DNA of 50,188 nt from Candidatus Omnitrophota bacterium (GTDB lineage Bacteria; Omnitrophota; Omnitrophia; Omnitrophales; Omnitrophaceae). The position numbers were made by a program, and so were the translations under genes. The stretch lies in the NCBI GenBank assembly GCA_029561555.1, contig JAKQXH010000070.1:1-50188 (forward strand), written 5' to 3'. Of this stretch, positions 10,080 through 19,214 are shown one piece after another (the first letter of the stretch is position 1; each line of letters begins with the position of its first letter). The notes below the pieces were generated by a model that did no database searches, was not told the origin of the DNA, and was given only the letters and a program-made list of their open reading frames with translations.

Positions 10080-10094
10080 ACGGAAGTTAAATAG

Positions 10095-11891
10095 CTAAAA
10101 TCCTTCCGCTTTTCCTTCACCTCGGGGGTCCGAGGCGCCTTCCAGTTCTCCGGTTTGCGCGTTCCGGACCATTACCAATTGCGCGTTTCCGAACGGCTTG
10201 CGCATGATGATTTCATGCCCCATCCGCTCGAGGCGGTCGGTCACGGCGGGATCGTCGAAAAACGACATTTCGATTTCAACCGGGCCCGTCCGATTGATTA
10301 TTCTCGGACTTCCGAGGGCTTCTTCCGGAGTCATCCCGAAATCGATTAAATTGACCAGGGCATTTAATACGATTCCGATAATCTGCGTGCCGCCGGGAGA
10401 TCCGACGCAAATCCAGGGCTTACCGTTTTTGAAGACCATCGTCGGGGTCATGCTGCTCAAGGGCCTTTTCCCGCCGATGGAACCGGGGAGATCCAGGCTG
10501 GTTTTCCGGGGCTTTCGGGCCCCTTCGACGCGGTTGGGGGCGGGTTCGCCCGTATCGCTCAGATAGGGCAGGGCATCAAAATCGGTCAATTCATTGTTCA
10601 GAACAAAACCTCTGCCGGGAACGACCATGGCACATCCGAAAATGTGTTCGATCGTGGTCGTCATGGACAGGACATTTCCTTCCTCGTCGATGATAGAAAT
10701 ATGGGAGGTTGTCGTGTTTCCATGCTTGTCGGGGGAGATACCTTTCAAGACCTGAGACGAGGCCAATTCCGAACCTCTTTCCGCGGCGAAATCCTTGGAA
10801 ACGAGTTTTCCGACCGGAACTTCCGAAAAATCGGGGTCTCCCAGGAAACGCCCCCGGTCCAGGAAGGAAAGCCTTTGAATTTCCGAGAAAAGATGAATGA
10901 ACTCCGGGTCCTTTCGTTTCATTCCGGCCGGGTCAAACGGTTCCAGCAGATTCAGCGCTTCGATCAAAACGGCTCCCCCGGAGGAAGGCGGCGGCATACT
11001 GTAGAGCGTGAACCCCCGGTAAGTTCCGGAAACCGGCCGGCGGAGAGGCGCTTCGTATTCGGAAAGGTCTTTCATTTCCATTTGACCCGGATTGACTTCC
11101 GAATGATTCACCGCGCCGACGATATCTTTTGCGATTGGGCCTTCATAGAAAGGTTTTTCGCCTTTTTTTGCGAGGAGGCGTAAAGTTTTGGCGAGATCTT
11201 TTTGGATGAGGAGCGCTCCTTTTTCTTTCGGCGTTCCGTCCGGATTGAGGAATGCTTCCCGGGATGCCGCAAACAGTTTGAGCCGGTCTTTTTCTCCCTG
11301 AATCGCTTCGGCAAGACGGGCGGAGACCGGAAATCCGTTTTCTGCGAGTTCGATTGCCGGCCCCCAAAGATCCCGCCAGGCGATTTTGCCGCTTCCGTAA
11401 AGCCGCCAGGCCTTATAAAGAGCTTTCACACATCCGGGCACGCCGACGGCCTTTCCTCCGGTGATGCGGTCCGGATAGAAGGGAACGGGTGAGCCGTCTT
11501 TTCCGAGAAAAAGCTCCGGACGGGCGCTTCGGGGCGCTTCCTCCCGCCCGTCGAGGGCGATTATTTGTTTCGTCCGGGCATCGTAGAACAAAAGGAAACA
11601 ACCGCCTCCGATGCCCGAAGATTGCGGTTCCACGACATTCAAAACAGCCTGCACGGCAATCGCCGCGTCAACGGGGTTTCCGCCCCGCTTCAATATTTGG
11701 ATGCCGGTTTCCGTCGCGGCGGGGTCGGCGGAAGCGATCATGTTTTTCGTTTCCTGCGCGAAAAGATCCGGTCCCAAAGCGCAAGACGCCAGAAAGGCTA
11801 TTCCCAGGTATAAAACAAAGAGATCCGTTCGAAATGTCGAAATGCGGAGGTAAAGAGCCGCCAAGCGCGGAGAAGAAAATATAGCGGTCAT
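10095..11891 (-). CDS. ggt: Gamma-glutamyltransferase
   Basis: ASADPAATETGIQILKRGGNPVDAAIAVQAVLNVVEPQSSGIGGGCFLLFYD; catalytic HGNTTTSHISIIDEEGNVLSMTTTIE; PLSSMTPTMVF. Confidence 0.96.
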   Translation of the reverse strand: MTAIFSSPRLAALYLRISTFRTDLFVLYLGIAFLASCALGPDLFAQETKNMIASADPAATETGIQILKRGGNPVDAAIAVQAVLNVVEPQSSGIGGGCFLLFYDARTKQIIALDGREEAPRSARPELFLGKDGSPVPFYPDRITGGKAVGVPGCVKALYKAWRLYGSGKIAWRDLWGPAIELAENGFPVSARLAEAIQGEKDRLKLFAASREAFLNPDGTPKEKGALLIQKDLAKTLRLLAKKGEKPFYEGPIAKDIVGAVNHSEVNPGQMEMKDLSEYEAPLRRPVSGTYRGFTLYSMPPPSSGGAVLIEALNLLEPFDPAGMKRKDPEFIHLFSEIQRLSFLDRGRFLGDPDFSEVPVGKLVSKDFAAERGSELASSQVLKGISPDKHGNTTTSHISIIDEEGNVLSMTTTIEHIFGCAMVVPGRGFVLNNELTDFDALPYLSDTGEPAPNRVEGARKPRKTSLDLPGSIGGKRPLSSMTPTMVFKNGKPWICVGSPGGTQIIGIVLNALVNLIDFGMTPEEALGSPRIINRTGPVEIEMSFFDDPAVTDRLERMGHEIIMRKPFGNAQLVMVRNAQTGELEGASDPRGEGKAEGF

Positions 11892-12283
11892 TGAACCGGA
11901 AATTTCGAGACGTCGCCGCCTTTTTCTTTGAGTTTTTTCACATAAATTTCGTAGCGGGCCATCAATGAAGAGATGTTGATCTGGAGCTTAAGCACTTCGG
12001 CCCGCAGGGCCTTGATCCGGATCTCCCGGCCGTCCTGAGGGGGCATCGTTCTCATCTGGGCCATCCGGTCTTCAAGAAGGGCTTGTTGCTCTTGGATGGC
12101 CTTGGAATAAGCCAGCGCGTAGCTTTCCAGGGTTTTCGGAGACAAACGATTCGCTTCTTCGATCACTTTCCCGATGGCCTTGTTCGGATCAGCCTTTTTC
12201 GCGCAGCCGGCGTGAGAAAAAACCGCCAGAATCAGGATCAGTAAACCGGAGAAAGACAACAGACGCTTTTTAATGAACATCAT
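11888..12283 (-). CDS. Small hypothetical lipoprotein
   Basis: Signal peptide LLILILAVFSHAGCAKK; overlaps the ggt start by 4 bp. Confidence 0.68.
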   Translation of the reverse strand: MMFIKKRLLSFSGLLILILAVFSHAGCAKKADPNKAIGKVIEEANRLSPKTLESYALAYSKAIQEQQALLEDRMAQMRTMPPQDGREIRIKALRAEVLKLQINISSLMARYEIYVKKLKEKGGDVSKFPVQ

Positions 12284-12317
12284 GCTCTCCCGATAGCGGT
12301 TTTAAGCGATTTGCAGC

Positions 12318-12887
12318 CTATTGATTGCTCTCTGCCCGCGATTCTTCAGTCTCCTCTTCCATGTAATCCAAAGTTTCGTCGGTGTCTTCTTCGTATTCGG
12401 AACCGTCGTCTGAGGCGGATTGTTTTTCTTTGAGATTCTCCGGGGCAGGCGTTTCCGACGGCGCCGGAGGAGTTTCTTTCATCACGGGCGCGACCGGAGT
12501 AACGGGATTCACCCGGACGGGATTAAGGGCCCCGGGCGGATTCGGATTCCAGGAGACCGGGGGAAGCTGTCCGGATGCTTTCGGCGCTCCGGCAGCCGCT
12601 TGAGGTTTCACAAAAGTGACGGGCGGGGCCACCGAAACGATCTTGGGCGTAGCCGGCTTGGGAAGGGCCTTTCCGGAAGCCATGTCAAGGAAGTCCCCGG
12701 AAGAAGGGGAAGATTCCGAAGAACTTTCCTCCGCCGGTTTGCTCAAAAAGGACTTTTCGGAAGTTTTGTCCTTATCGCTTTTTTTTGCGAGAAGCGGGGA
12801 AGGGAAGACTAAAGATGCCAGGCAAAAAAACAGAAACGCCCCATAAACGCTCAAGCACAGAACTTTTCGGAAAGGGATGCTTTTCAT
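12318..12887 (-). CDS. Exported Pro/Ser-rich, acidic C-terminal low-complexity protein
   Basis: Signal peptide then APAAPKASGQLPPVSWNPNPP..., EYEEDTDETLDYMEEETEESRAESNQ. Confidence 0.6.
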   Translation of the reverse strand: MKSIPFRKVLCLSVYGAFLFFCLASLVFPSPLLAKKSDKDKTSEKSFLSKPAEESSSESSPSSGDFLDMASGKALPKPATPKIVSVAPPVTFVKPQAAAGAPKASGQLPPVSWNPNPPGALNPVRVNPVTPVAPVMKETPPAPSETPAPENLKEKQSASDDGSEYEEDTDETLDYMEEETEESRAESNQ

Positions 12888-13052
12888 TGAGGTAACCTCC
12901 TTGTTAAAATAGCTGGAAAAAATCTTGTTTTAATATTATAACCGATTGGTTTGTTTTTGGAAAAAAAAGGAGAAAAAGCCGATTCGCGGATCCGGCAATG
13001 CGAAAAACGCCGCGGAATCAATCGTTTGCCTCGGGGTATAAAGAGGGGAGAT

Positions 13053-13454
13053 ATGGCGATTACCTGGGATGCTTCTTTCAGCGTGAACGTGCGGGAAATC
13101 GATGATCAGCACAGAAAATTGTTTGATATTTTTAACCGGTTATTATCCGGGATGGGCACGCAGGACAGGGATTTCATCGGGGGCGCGATCGGCGAAATGG
13201 TCGATTATTCCAAGTATCACTTTTCCACGGAAGAACGGTACATGGAATTGTTCCGTTACCCGCAATACGCCAAACACAAGAAAGAGCATGACGATTTTAT
13301 CGCCAAGGTGGAAGATTTCATCGGGAAATGGAATGACAAAAAGGCGGCCTTGTCGTTGGACGTGATGTTTTTCCTCGAAAATTGGATACGGGACCATACC
13401 CAAGGCATCGATAAAGAACTCGGCCCGTTTCTGAACCAAAACCATCTGTTTTGA
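13053..13454 (+). CDS. Bacteriohemerythrin
   Basis: MAITWDASFSVNVREIDDQHRKLFDIFN...YSKYHFSTEERYMELFRYPQYAKHKKEHDDF...WIRDHTQGIDKEL; hemerythrin iron ligands; ggggagat RBS. Confidence 0.95.
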   Translation: MAITWDASFSVNVREIDDQHRKLFDIFNRLLSGMGTQDRDFIGGAIGEMVDYSKYHFSTEERYMELFRYPQYAKHKKEHDDFIAKVEDFIGKWNDKKAALSLDVMFFLENWIRDHTQGIDKELGPFLNQNHLF

Positions 13455-13459
13455 AAAGC

Positions 13460-13990
13460 ATGCCGGCAAACTGGCTGAAAAAAATAGGAAAATATCTTCT
13501 GGGGCCTTTTCTCGGCCCGTCACGACGCCGGACTCCCCGTCGCGGAAAAAGTCCGAAAAAACGGAAGAAAACTCTAAGGAGAAAATCTGTCCGAAGGAAG
13601 AAATCCCGGCCGGTTTCCAAATCCCGGAAAGGGAAGACGAAATCGACTAAGGCATCTTCCGGGAAGGGGAAAAAGAAAATCTCCGCTGTCTCTCGTCCCG
13701 TCTCCAAGAAGAAAGAAAAAACAAAAGCGGCCGCTAAAGAAGTTTATGTCGGGAAAATCACCCATTATTTTCCCAAAGTGAATGCCTGCGCGGTGAAAGT
13801 CGAAAAAACGGAATTCAAAGTCGGGGACCGCGTTCATATCCGCGGCACGACTACGGATATCCGGATGAAAGTCAAATCTCTTCAAATCAGCCTGATTCCG
13901 GTGGACAGCGGACGGCCCGGGGAAGAAGTCGGGCTCGAAGTCGCTCAACGGGTCCGGGAAAACGACGAAGTGTATCTTCTGCGAAGTTAA
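13460..13990 (+). CDS. Protein with Lys/Arg-rich N-terminal half and EF-Tu-domain-2/U32-C-terminal-like beta barrel
   Basis: EVYVGKITHYFPKVNACAVKVEKTEFKVGDRVHIRGTTTDIRMKVKSLQ resembles a translation-factor barrel; preceded by ~60 aa of KR-rich sequence. Confidence 0.72.
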   Translation: MPANWLKKIGKYLLGPFLGPSRRRTPRRGKSPKKRKKTLRRKSVRRKKSRPVSKSRKGKTKSTKASSGKGKKKISAVSRPVSKKKEKTKAAAKEVYVGKITHYFPKVNACAVKVEKTEFKVGDRVHIRGTTTDIRMKVKSLQISLIPVDSGRPGEEVGLEVAQRVRENDEVYLLRS

Positions 13991-14091
13991 AGGATTTCCG
14001 GGAAGAACCCGGGGACGGTCATCGCGCCCAGCAAACTGAAAAACACAAGAACGGAAGCAATGATTTTTTTATTTGAGTCACTCCTTTTTTC

Positions 14092-14368
14092 TAAGTTTAA
14101 GGTTTCGAAAAACTCATGGGAACGGACTCTGAGGGGGGCGCGCGAAGGAACTTTCGCTGAGGACGGGCAAGAGCCGCCTCCTCGATTGATAGAACAAAAA
14201 GCGGTTATTGTTTTGAGGCCCCTGAGCGCCAGTACGAGAGCGAAGACGGACTTTTTACCAGTGCCCGGTATGAATTTCCCGGGCTTTCTTCTGACCCGGC
14301 CGGGACTTCTTGCCGAGCGAGCCCTTGCCCGTGACGGAAACCGGCAAAGTCCGGATTTCGGAAACTTA
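14092..14368. ncRNA. Candidate structured non-coding RNA, class unassigned
   Basis: Nested helices TAAGTTT(14092-14098)/AAACTTA(14362-14368), CGGACT(14123-14128)/AGTCCG(14348-14353), ACGGGCAAG(14163-14171)/CTTGCCCGT(14324-14332), internal GCCTC(14176-14180)/GAGGC(14215-14219) and GCCCGG(14263-14268)/CCGGGC(14279-14284); no convincing protein in this gap. Confidence 0.5.
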
Positions 14369-14426
14369 AATAAAACGATACGCTTTGAAAAACGGGGAAA
14401 TTAATTCGAGTCTCGCAGCCTAATTT

Positions 14427-14588
14427 TTAGCGGCCCTGTTCCTTTCGTTTCGAAAAACAGTCTTTGCAATAAACCGGGCGGCCGCTGCTTGGTTTGAAAG
14501 GCACTTCACACTCTTTATGGCAATCCGCGCAAATTGCCTTGTGCATTTCCCGCGGCCTTTCGCCAAATCCCTCTTGCCGGAATCCCAT
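14427..14588 (-). CDS. Small CxxC-x17-CxxC zinc-ribbon protein
   Basis: MGFRQEGFGERPREMHKAICADCHKECEVPFKPSSGRPVYCKDCFSKRKEQGR; start trimmed from 14834. Confidence 0.8.
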   Translation of the reverse strand: MGFRQEGFGERPREMHKAICADCHKECEVPFKPSSGRPVYCKDCFSKRKEQGR

Positions 14589-14637
14589 ATCAGTCTCCTT
14601 GTTTAGTTGATGAATTTGTGATGCAAAAATACCGTTT

Positions 14638-15147
14638 TCAATGCCCCTCTGCACGCGAAAGCGCGGCCAGAACTGATGAACCGATATTTGGGCCCGCCGC
14701 CAGGCTTTTCCGGATTTTTTGGGCCGCTTTTTTGGCGGTGATATTGAAGACCAAAGCGAATTCACCCACAAGGCCTTTTGCGGCCCGTTCCAGCGTTTGG
14801 AGTTTTCTTTGATTTTTCGGGCAAAACTTTTCATATGCGCAGGACCAAATGATCTTGGCCAAATGCCACGGCGTGTTTTCCGGAATGACCGCCTGGGTCC
14901 CGGTTTTTAGGTATTTCAGGACTTTATTGGCTTCTTTGACGGAAAGGAGCGTGTGAAAACCCGAGGCCTCGATTTGGGAGGCGGCGATGATAAAGCGGGT
15001 TTTCATTCGGTTCGTTATTTTCGGGCTCAGGAAATACGAGAGAACCTTCTCCCCCGATCGGGTTTCTTGAGAGACTTTATTGGTCCGGCAGAGCCCGTGG
15101 ACCGGATGATACAACAAATCCCCGACGGCAACTTTTTTTGGCGACAT
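14638..15147 (-). CDS. CarD/CdnL-like transcriptional regulator
   Basis: VAVGDLLYHPVHGLCRTNKVSQETRSGEKVLSYFLSP resembles the CarD/TRCF RNAP-interacting domain. Confidence 0.75.
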   Translation of the reverse strand: MSPKKVAVGDLLYHPVHGLCRTNKVSQETRSGEKVLSYFLSPKITNRMKTRFIIAASQIEASGFHTLLSVKEANKVLKYLKTGTQAVIPENTPWHLAKIIWSCAYEKFCPKNQRKLQTLERAAKGLVGEFALVFNITAKKAAQKIRKSLAAGPNIGSSVLAALSRAEGH

Positions 15148-15205
15148 AAAGCTCTTTTCTTTTTCAGGCCCGGTCGGCCTTCTTCCGGTTTTTATCGTTT
15201 GCGGC

Positions 15206-15382
15206 TCATTCCGGCCGATCCGTCGAAGAAAAACTCTCAGCCGGCCCCGTTGAATTTTCAGGGGCAGTCAGGTCTGAAGGGACGGGGTTTTTTTTATTCA
15301 ACCGCTTGTTTCTTTTTTCTTCCTGTTTTTTCTTTCTTGCTTCCTCTTTTCTTCTTTTATCCCTCCCGAAATTTTGTCGCAT
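15206..15382 (-). CDS. Small highly charged basic protein (58 aa)
   Basis: MRQNFGRDKRRKEEARKKKQEEKRNKRLNKKNPVPSDLTAPENSTGPAESFSSTDRPE. Confidence 0.55.
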   Translation of the reverse strand: MRQNFGRDKRRKEEARKKKQEEKRNKRLNKKNPVPSDLTAPENSTGPAESFSSTDRPE

Positions 15383-15575
15383 AACGGTCCTTTCACGGTA
15401 AGACGGATTTCTGATAGGTTCTCGGATAGCTTCACAAAGGGAGGCGCCGATCCTGTCGTTACTAGGCATTCTAGCATGGTATCCTCCCGCATGCGGAATC
15501 TTTATTCGGAACGGGCACGAATACTTGTCGGGCGGAAAAAAGAAATCAAGCGTTGAGAGGCACCCCGCCGGGTTT

Positions 15576-16145
15576 TTAGAAGAGAAGAGGGGCGCGTGCG
15601 GTAGAATTTTCTTTAAGGAAATACAATCGGTTGTCTTCGATTTTGTAGAAAAGGGGGGCGACCGTGATTTTGGGGTACCGCAGCCTCAGCCGCCGCGTTT
15701 CGCTCAGGACAAAGCCGGTCTCTTCACCGATTTCGAACATCATGCAGAAGTTCAGGAAATGTTCTTCCGCTTTCTTGCGGCTCCACCCGGCCCGGCGGAC
15801 CAATCCGTTCACAAAAACGTCTTTCCGGGCCGAGACGCCCGCCATTCCGCATTGATTGTGCCCGATGAGGGCGATGCACGAGACGCCTCCCACGCCGATC
15901 GCGTAGGATATCTTGAATTCACTGTAGCGGAGATTGGCGCCGCCCGAGCGGATAATGAAGGCAAAGTTATTGGGGATCCGCAGTTGTTTCCGGTTGTCCA
16001 TGCACATTCCGATCAGAAGGTCGGAGCGGCTGTGGGCCGCAAAAGGTTTCCCCAGATTGTGATATTCCAACAGAAGACGGACCGGAGTTTTCCGGTATCG
16101 AAGCGGGATGTCCTTCACGGAATTCACGGGAATCAAACGGTGCAT
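15576..16145 (-). CDS. Beta-carbonic-anhydrase-like protein
   Basis: CMDNR ... FIIRSGGANLR ... CIALIGHNQCGM preserves the Cys-Asp-Arg and His-x2-Cys pattern of beta-CAs. Confidence 0.85.
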   Translation of the reverse strand: MHRLIPVNSVKDIPLRYRKTPVRLLLEYHNLGKPFAAHSRSDLLIGMCMDNRKQLRIPNNFAFIIRSGGANLRYSEFKISYAIGVGGVSCIALIGHNQCGMAGVSARKDVFVNGLVRRAGWSRKKAEEHFLNFCMMFEIGEETGFVLSETRRLRLRYPKITVAPLFYKIEDNRLYFLKENSTARAPLLF

Positions 16146-16294
16146 GGCCGGATCAACCCTTTCTCTTGTTTTTGATTTTCAACAGGCCCCCGATGCAGGG
16201 GAGATACTAGTCGGATCCTTTCGCGGGCGCAACAGAAAAACTTTCGGGAGGATTTCGCGGAAATGAATCGGGGCGCGGACGAAACTCAGGCGTT

Positions 16295-17047
16295 TCAATT
16301 ATCTTTCGGCTGGATCGTGAGCCACTGGGTTTTGGTCCGCAGGATCCGCAATGTCCAATAAACAACGAATCCGATCCCCAGAAAGACAAGCCAAAGGACG
16401 CGCACTTTGAATTGACGCTCGCCGAATAATTCCGCGAAAAATTTAATCAGGACGAATCCGACGATGATCCCGAAAAAAGTCGAATATTCGCGCTTCAGGA
16501 TCATCTTCCACGAAAAGGTAGCCGCCGGATGACGCCATCTCCGGAAATCGGGAAAGAAGATCGGAGTTTTTTCGGCCCATTGCCGGTGCGCGTCGCCGAA
16601 TTTCCGCTCGAGAAACGATTCTTCCGCGAAAATGATGCGCTCGTAGAACAGGCAGAAAAGCAGCATGTAAATGAGAACGAACCACCAGACCTGCACGAAC
16701 AGCACGAACCCCAGGATAATGAGAAAATTCGCGAGGTACAGCGGGTGTCTCATCACCGAATACAACCCTTCCGTATTCAGCGATTCCGCAAGCTGGCCTT
16801 GTCTGTTTCTTCCCGAAGTGCCTTCCGGGACCCATGCGACGGTCAGACTTCTGACGATCAGGCCGAGGAAGGAAACGGAGATGCAGAAGACTTCCCAAAT
16901 CGCCTGCGCGGTATCCCCGAAATGTTTTTCGATGTACTCCGAATTCAACAGGGCAAGCAGCAGGATCGGAATGATGAGCGACGGAAGGTAACTTCGCTGC
17001 CGGAAAAACCAGTTTCCGCTTTTTTCGGTTATATCGTGAATTCTCAT
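16295..17047 (-). CDS. Isoprenylcysteine carboxyl methyltransferase-family membrane protein
   Basis: LNTEGLYSVMRHPLYLANFLIILGF...ERIIFAEESFLERKFGDAHRQWAEKTP; ICMT/PEMT pattern. Start at MRIHDITEK preferred. Confidence 0.85.
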   Translation of the reverse strand: MRIHDITEKSGNWFFRQRSYLPSLIIPILLLALLNSEYIEKHFGDTAQAIWEVFCISVSFLGLIVRSLTVAWVPEGTSGRNRQGQLAESLNTEGLYSVMRHPLYLANFLIILGFVLFVQVWWFVLIYMLLFCLFYERIIFAEESFLERKFGDAHRQWAEKTPIFFPDFRRWRHPAATFSWKMILKREYSTFFGIIVGFVLIKFFAELFGERQFKVRVLWLVFLGIGFVVYWTLRILRTKTQWLTIQPKDN

Positions 17048-17227
17048 GCCGTAATGCCTCCGAATTTTTCTTGCGCTGAAACCAACGTCACCCTTCCCGT
17101 TCTCGCGCAATTCGATTAGATCTCTGAAGGGCCTATATGATAGTCAAAAACGGGCAAATAAGCCATTAAATGCGCAATTTATTTTATGCGTTGGGAATCC
17201 GCGGAAAACAACCGGAAGAGGGATGAT

Positions 17228-18040
17228 TTAACCGAGCGCGACGTCCAGCAGCATCATCACCGTAAACCCGACAACAAAGCCGAGTGTCGCGATATCGCCG
17301 TGATCGCCGTTTTGGGATTCGGGGATTAATTCCTCGATGACGACGAAAATCATGGCGCCCGCCGCGAACGAAAGCGCATAGGGGAGGAGCGGTTTCACGA
17401 GGAATACCGCCGCGGCCCCGATCATGGCGGCCAGCGGTTCGACGATTCCGGACCATTGTCCGACCATGAAACTTTTCCGGCGGCTGAACCCGCTTGCCCG
17501 GAGCGGCATCGAAACGGCGAGCCCTTCCGGAAAATTCTGGATTCCGATTCCGACCGCGAGGGCAATGGCGGCTGCCATGCTGGTTGAGCCCAGATGCGAC
17601 GCGGCGGCTCCCATCGCAACGCCGACCGCGAGTCCTTCCGGGATATTGTGGAGAGTGATCGCAAACACCAGGAGCGTGGTCCGCTTCCAGTTTGTCCTGA
17701 TCCCTTCCGCTTTTTCAACCGGGCGGTCCAGGTGAACATGGGGCAGGAACCGGTCCGCGAGGCTCAGGAACCCGCATCCCAGGAGAAAGCCGGTGACGGC
17801 AGGAAACCAGGAGGGGAGCGCCGTTCCGGAAGCCATTTTGATTGCCGGATCAAGCAGAGACCAGAAGCTCGCCGCGATCATGACTCCCGCCGAAAATCCC
17901 AGCATGGAAGCCAGCAGGCGCTCGTTCACATGATAGGTAAAAAGAACCATGGCGGCCCCCAGCGCGGTCATGCCCCAGGTGAAGATACCGGCCCATAGCG
18001 CCGCGACAACGGGATGACAAGCTTGAAGAAACTCAGCCAT
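17228..18040 (-). CDS. ZIP family metal transporter
   Basis: TLHNIPEGLAVGVAMGAAA and GIQNFPEGLAVSMPLR ZIP motifs. Confidence 0.92.
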   Translation of the reverse strand: MAEFLQACHPVVAALWAGIFTWGMTALGAAMVLFTYHVNERLLASMLGFSAGVMIAASFWSLLDPAIKMASGTALPSWFPAVTGFLLGCGFLSLADRFLPHVHLDRPVEKAEGIRTNWKRTTLLVFAITLHNIPEGLAVGVAMGAAASHLGSTSMAAAIALAVGIGIQNFPEGLAVSMPLRASGFSRRKSFMVGQWSGIVEPLAAMIGAAAVFLVKPLLPYALSFAAGAMIFVVIEELIPESQNGDHGDIATLGFVVGFTVMMLLDVALG

Positions 18041-18178
18041 GATTGAGACGATTTCCTTTCGTATTTCAAGATGACGGGTTAAAAACTCCCGGCGATGCCT
18101 TCGGGTTTGCTTCTCCGGAGACAGGCTAATCCCGCTTCAAGGGGGCGTCAAATGAAAAATGCGGTCCATTTTTCAATT

Positions 18179-18207
18179 TTGACAGGGAAAACGGACGGGC
18201 GTAAAAT
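18179..18207 (+). promoter_or_regulatory. sigma70-type promoter for 18240 CDS
   Basis: TTGACA (18179-18184), 17-nt spacer, TAAAAT (18202-18207). Confidence 0.7.
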
Positions 18208-18239
18208 AAACCGTTCGTTTCAAAGAAAGGAAAATCACC

Positions 18240-18494
18240 GTGAAGAAAATCATGAGTATTGTCATGACGGCGTTGGTGTTTTTGTCGGGTGCCACACATT
18301 CGGTTTTTGCGGAATTGCCCGTTAAGCAAAAAAGGAGCGAGAAAGTCCAGAAAACCGAAGGCACCAAGAAAGAGATGCGGAAAAAAAGCGGGAAAATCGA
18401 TCAGCTTGAAAAATCGGCCGATCAGGACAAATTGAAAAAGCAGACGAAAAACATCAAGTTCGACAATTTAGAAACCAAGGACTGGAAGCGGTAA
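18240..18494 (+). CDS. Small exported Lys-rich protein of unknown function
   Basis: GTG start, signal peptide MKKIMSIVMTALVFLSGATHSVFA, strong upstream promoter. Confidence 0.65.
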   Translation: MKKIMSIVMTALVFLSGATHSVFAELPVKQKRSEKVQKTEGTKKEMRKKSGKIDQLEKSADQDKLKKQTKNIKFDNLETKDWKR

Positions 18495-18497
18495 GCG

Positions 18498-19190
18498 TTA
18501 TTTTTCCGCGTTTTTCGGAAGAATTTTCCGGAACTCGTCCGCCAAATCCCGACGGATAATCCCGGATAAAAGCGCGAGTTCCTCCGCGCAGGCTTCCCGG
18601 ACCGGCAGCCCTTTTCCCCGGTAACAGGGGAAATGAGGGTGATCTTTAGGATCGGGAAGAATGAGCGTTGCGTCCGCGATGCCAAAAGGGTATTTCCAGC
18701 AGTTGACCGGCTTGTAAAACCACCGGTGTTGTCCCAACCGCTCCGAAATCCGCTGCAGGGCGCAGGTCCCGTCTTTCATGAGGAACACGCAGGCATAAAG
18801 CAGGTTTCTCAGAGTTTTCCAATTCAGGCCGAACGGTCCGTTCCGGTTTAAAATCCCGTGGATGATTTTATTCAATTCGGAAAATCCCCGCCGTTTTTTT
18901 GCGAGGCATTGGAATCCCGTCTCGGGATCGATCGCGGCAATATCTTTCCGGATCCGGATTCCCATTTCACGAAACAAAACCGCCTGATCTTTCAGCAATT
19001 GCCGTAGAACGGCAAGCTCTTCCTGAGTGACGGCGACTTTCAGGCTGCAGCAGATTCCGCGGCATTGCTGAAAAACCGAGGAGCAGGGGATTTGGCGGTA
19101 ATTTTCGAAAAGGCCCCATTCAACGGATTGAATCCTCTCCCGAAGGCGTTCTTCGGTTTTCGGGAAGGCGGTGAAAGACTGATTTTCCAT
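18498..19190 (-). CDS. YkgJ-like cysteine-cluster protein
   Basis: CRGICCSLKVAVTQEE ... CVFLMKDGTCALQ cysteine pattern. Confidence 0.7.
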   Translation of the reverse strand: MENQSFTAFPKTEERLRERIQSVEWGLFENYRQIPCSSVFQQCRGICCSLKVAVTQEELAVLRQLLKDQAVLFREMGIRIRKDIAAIDPETGFQCLAKKRRGFSELNKIIHGILNRNGPFGLNWKTLRNLLYACVFLMKDGTCALQRISERLGQHRWFYKPVNCWKYPFGIADATLILPDPKDHPHFPCYRGKGLPVREACAEELALLSGIIRRDLADEFRKILPKNAEK

Positions 19191-19214
19191 AAAAATTTCC
19201 CGGGACGGTTCGGA

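Noticed and set aside
14231-14240. AGTACGAGAG, identical to the 23S rRNA sarcin-ricin loop core
   Set aside because: Only a 10-nt match, with flanks that do not fit 23S helices; not an rRNA fragment on this evidence.
14060-14404. 114-aa plus-strand ORF in the structured intergenic region
   Set aside because: No RBS or recognisable domain; the DNA is better explained by nested RNA helices.
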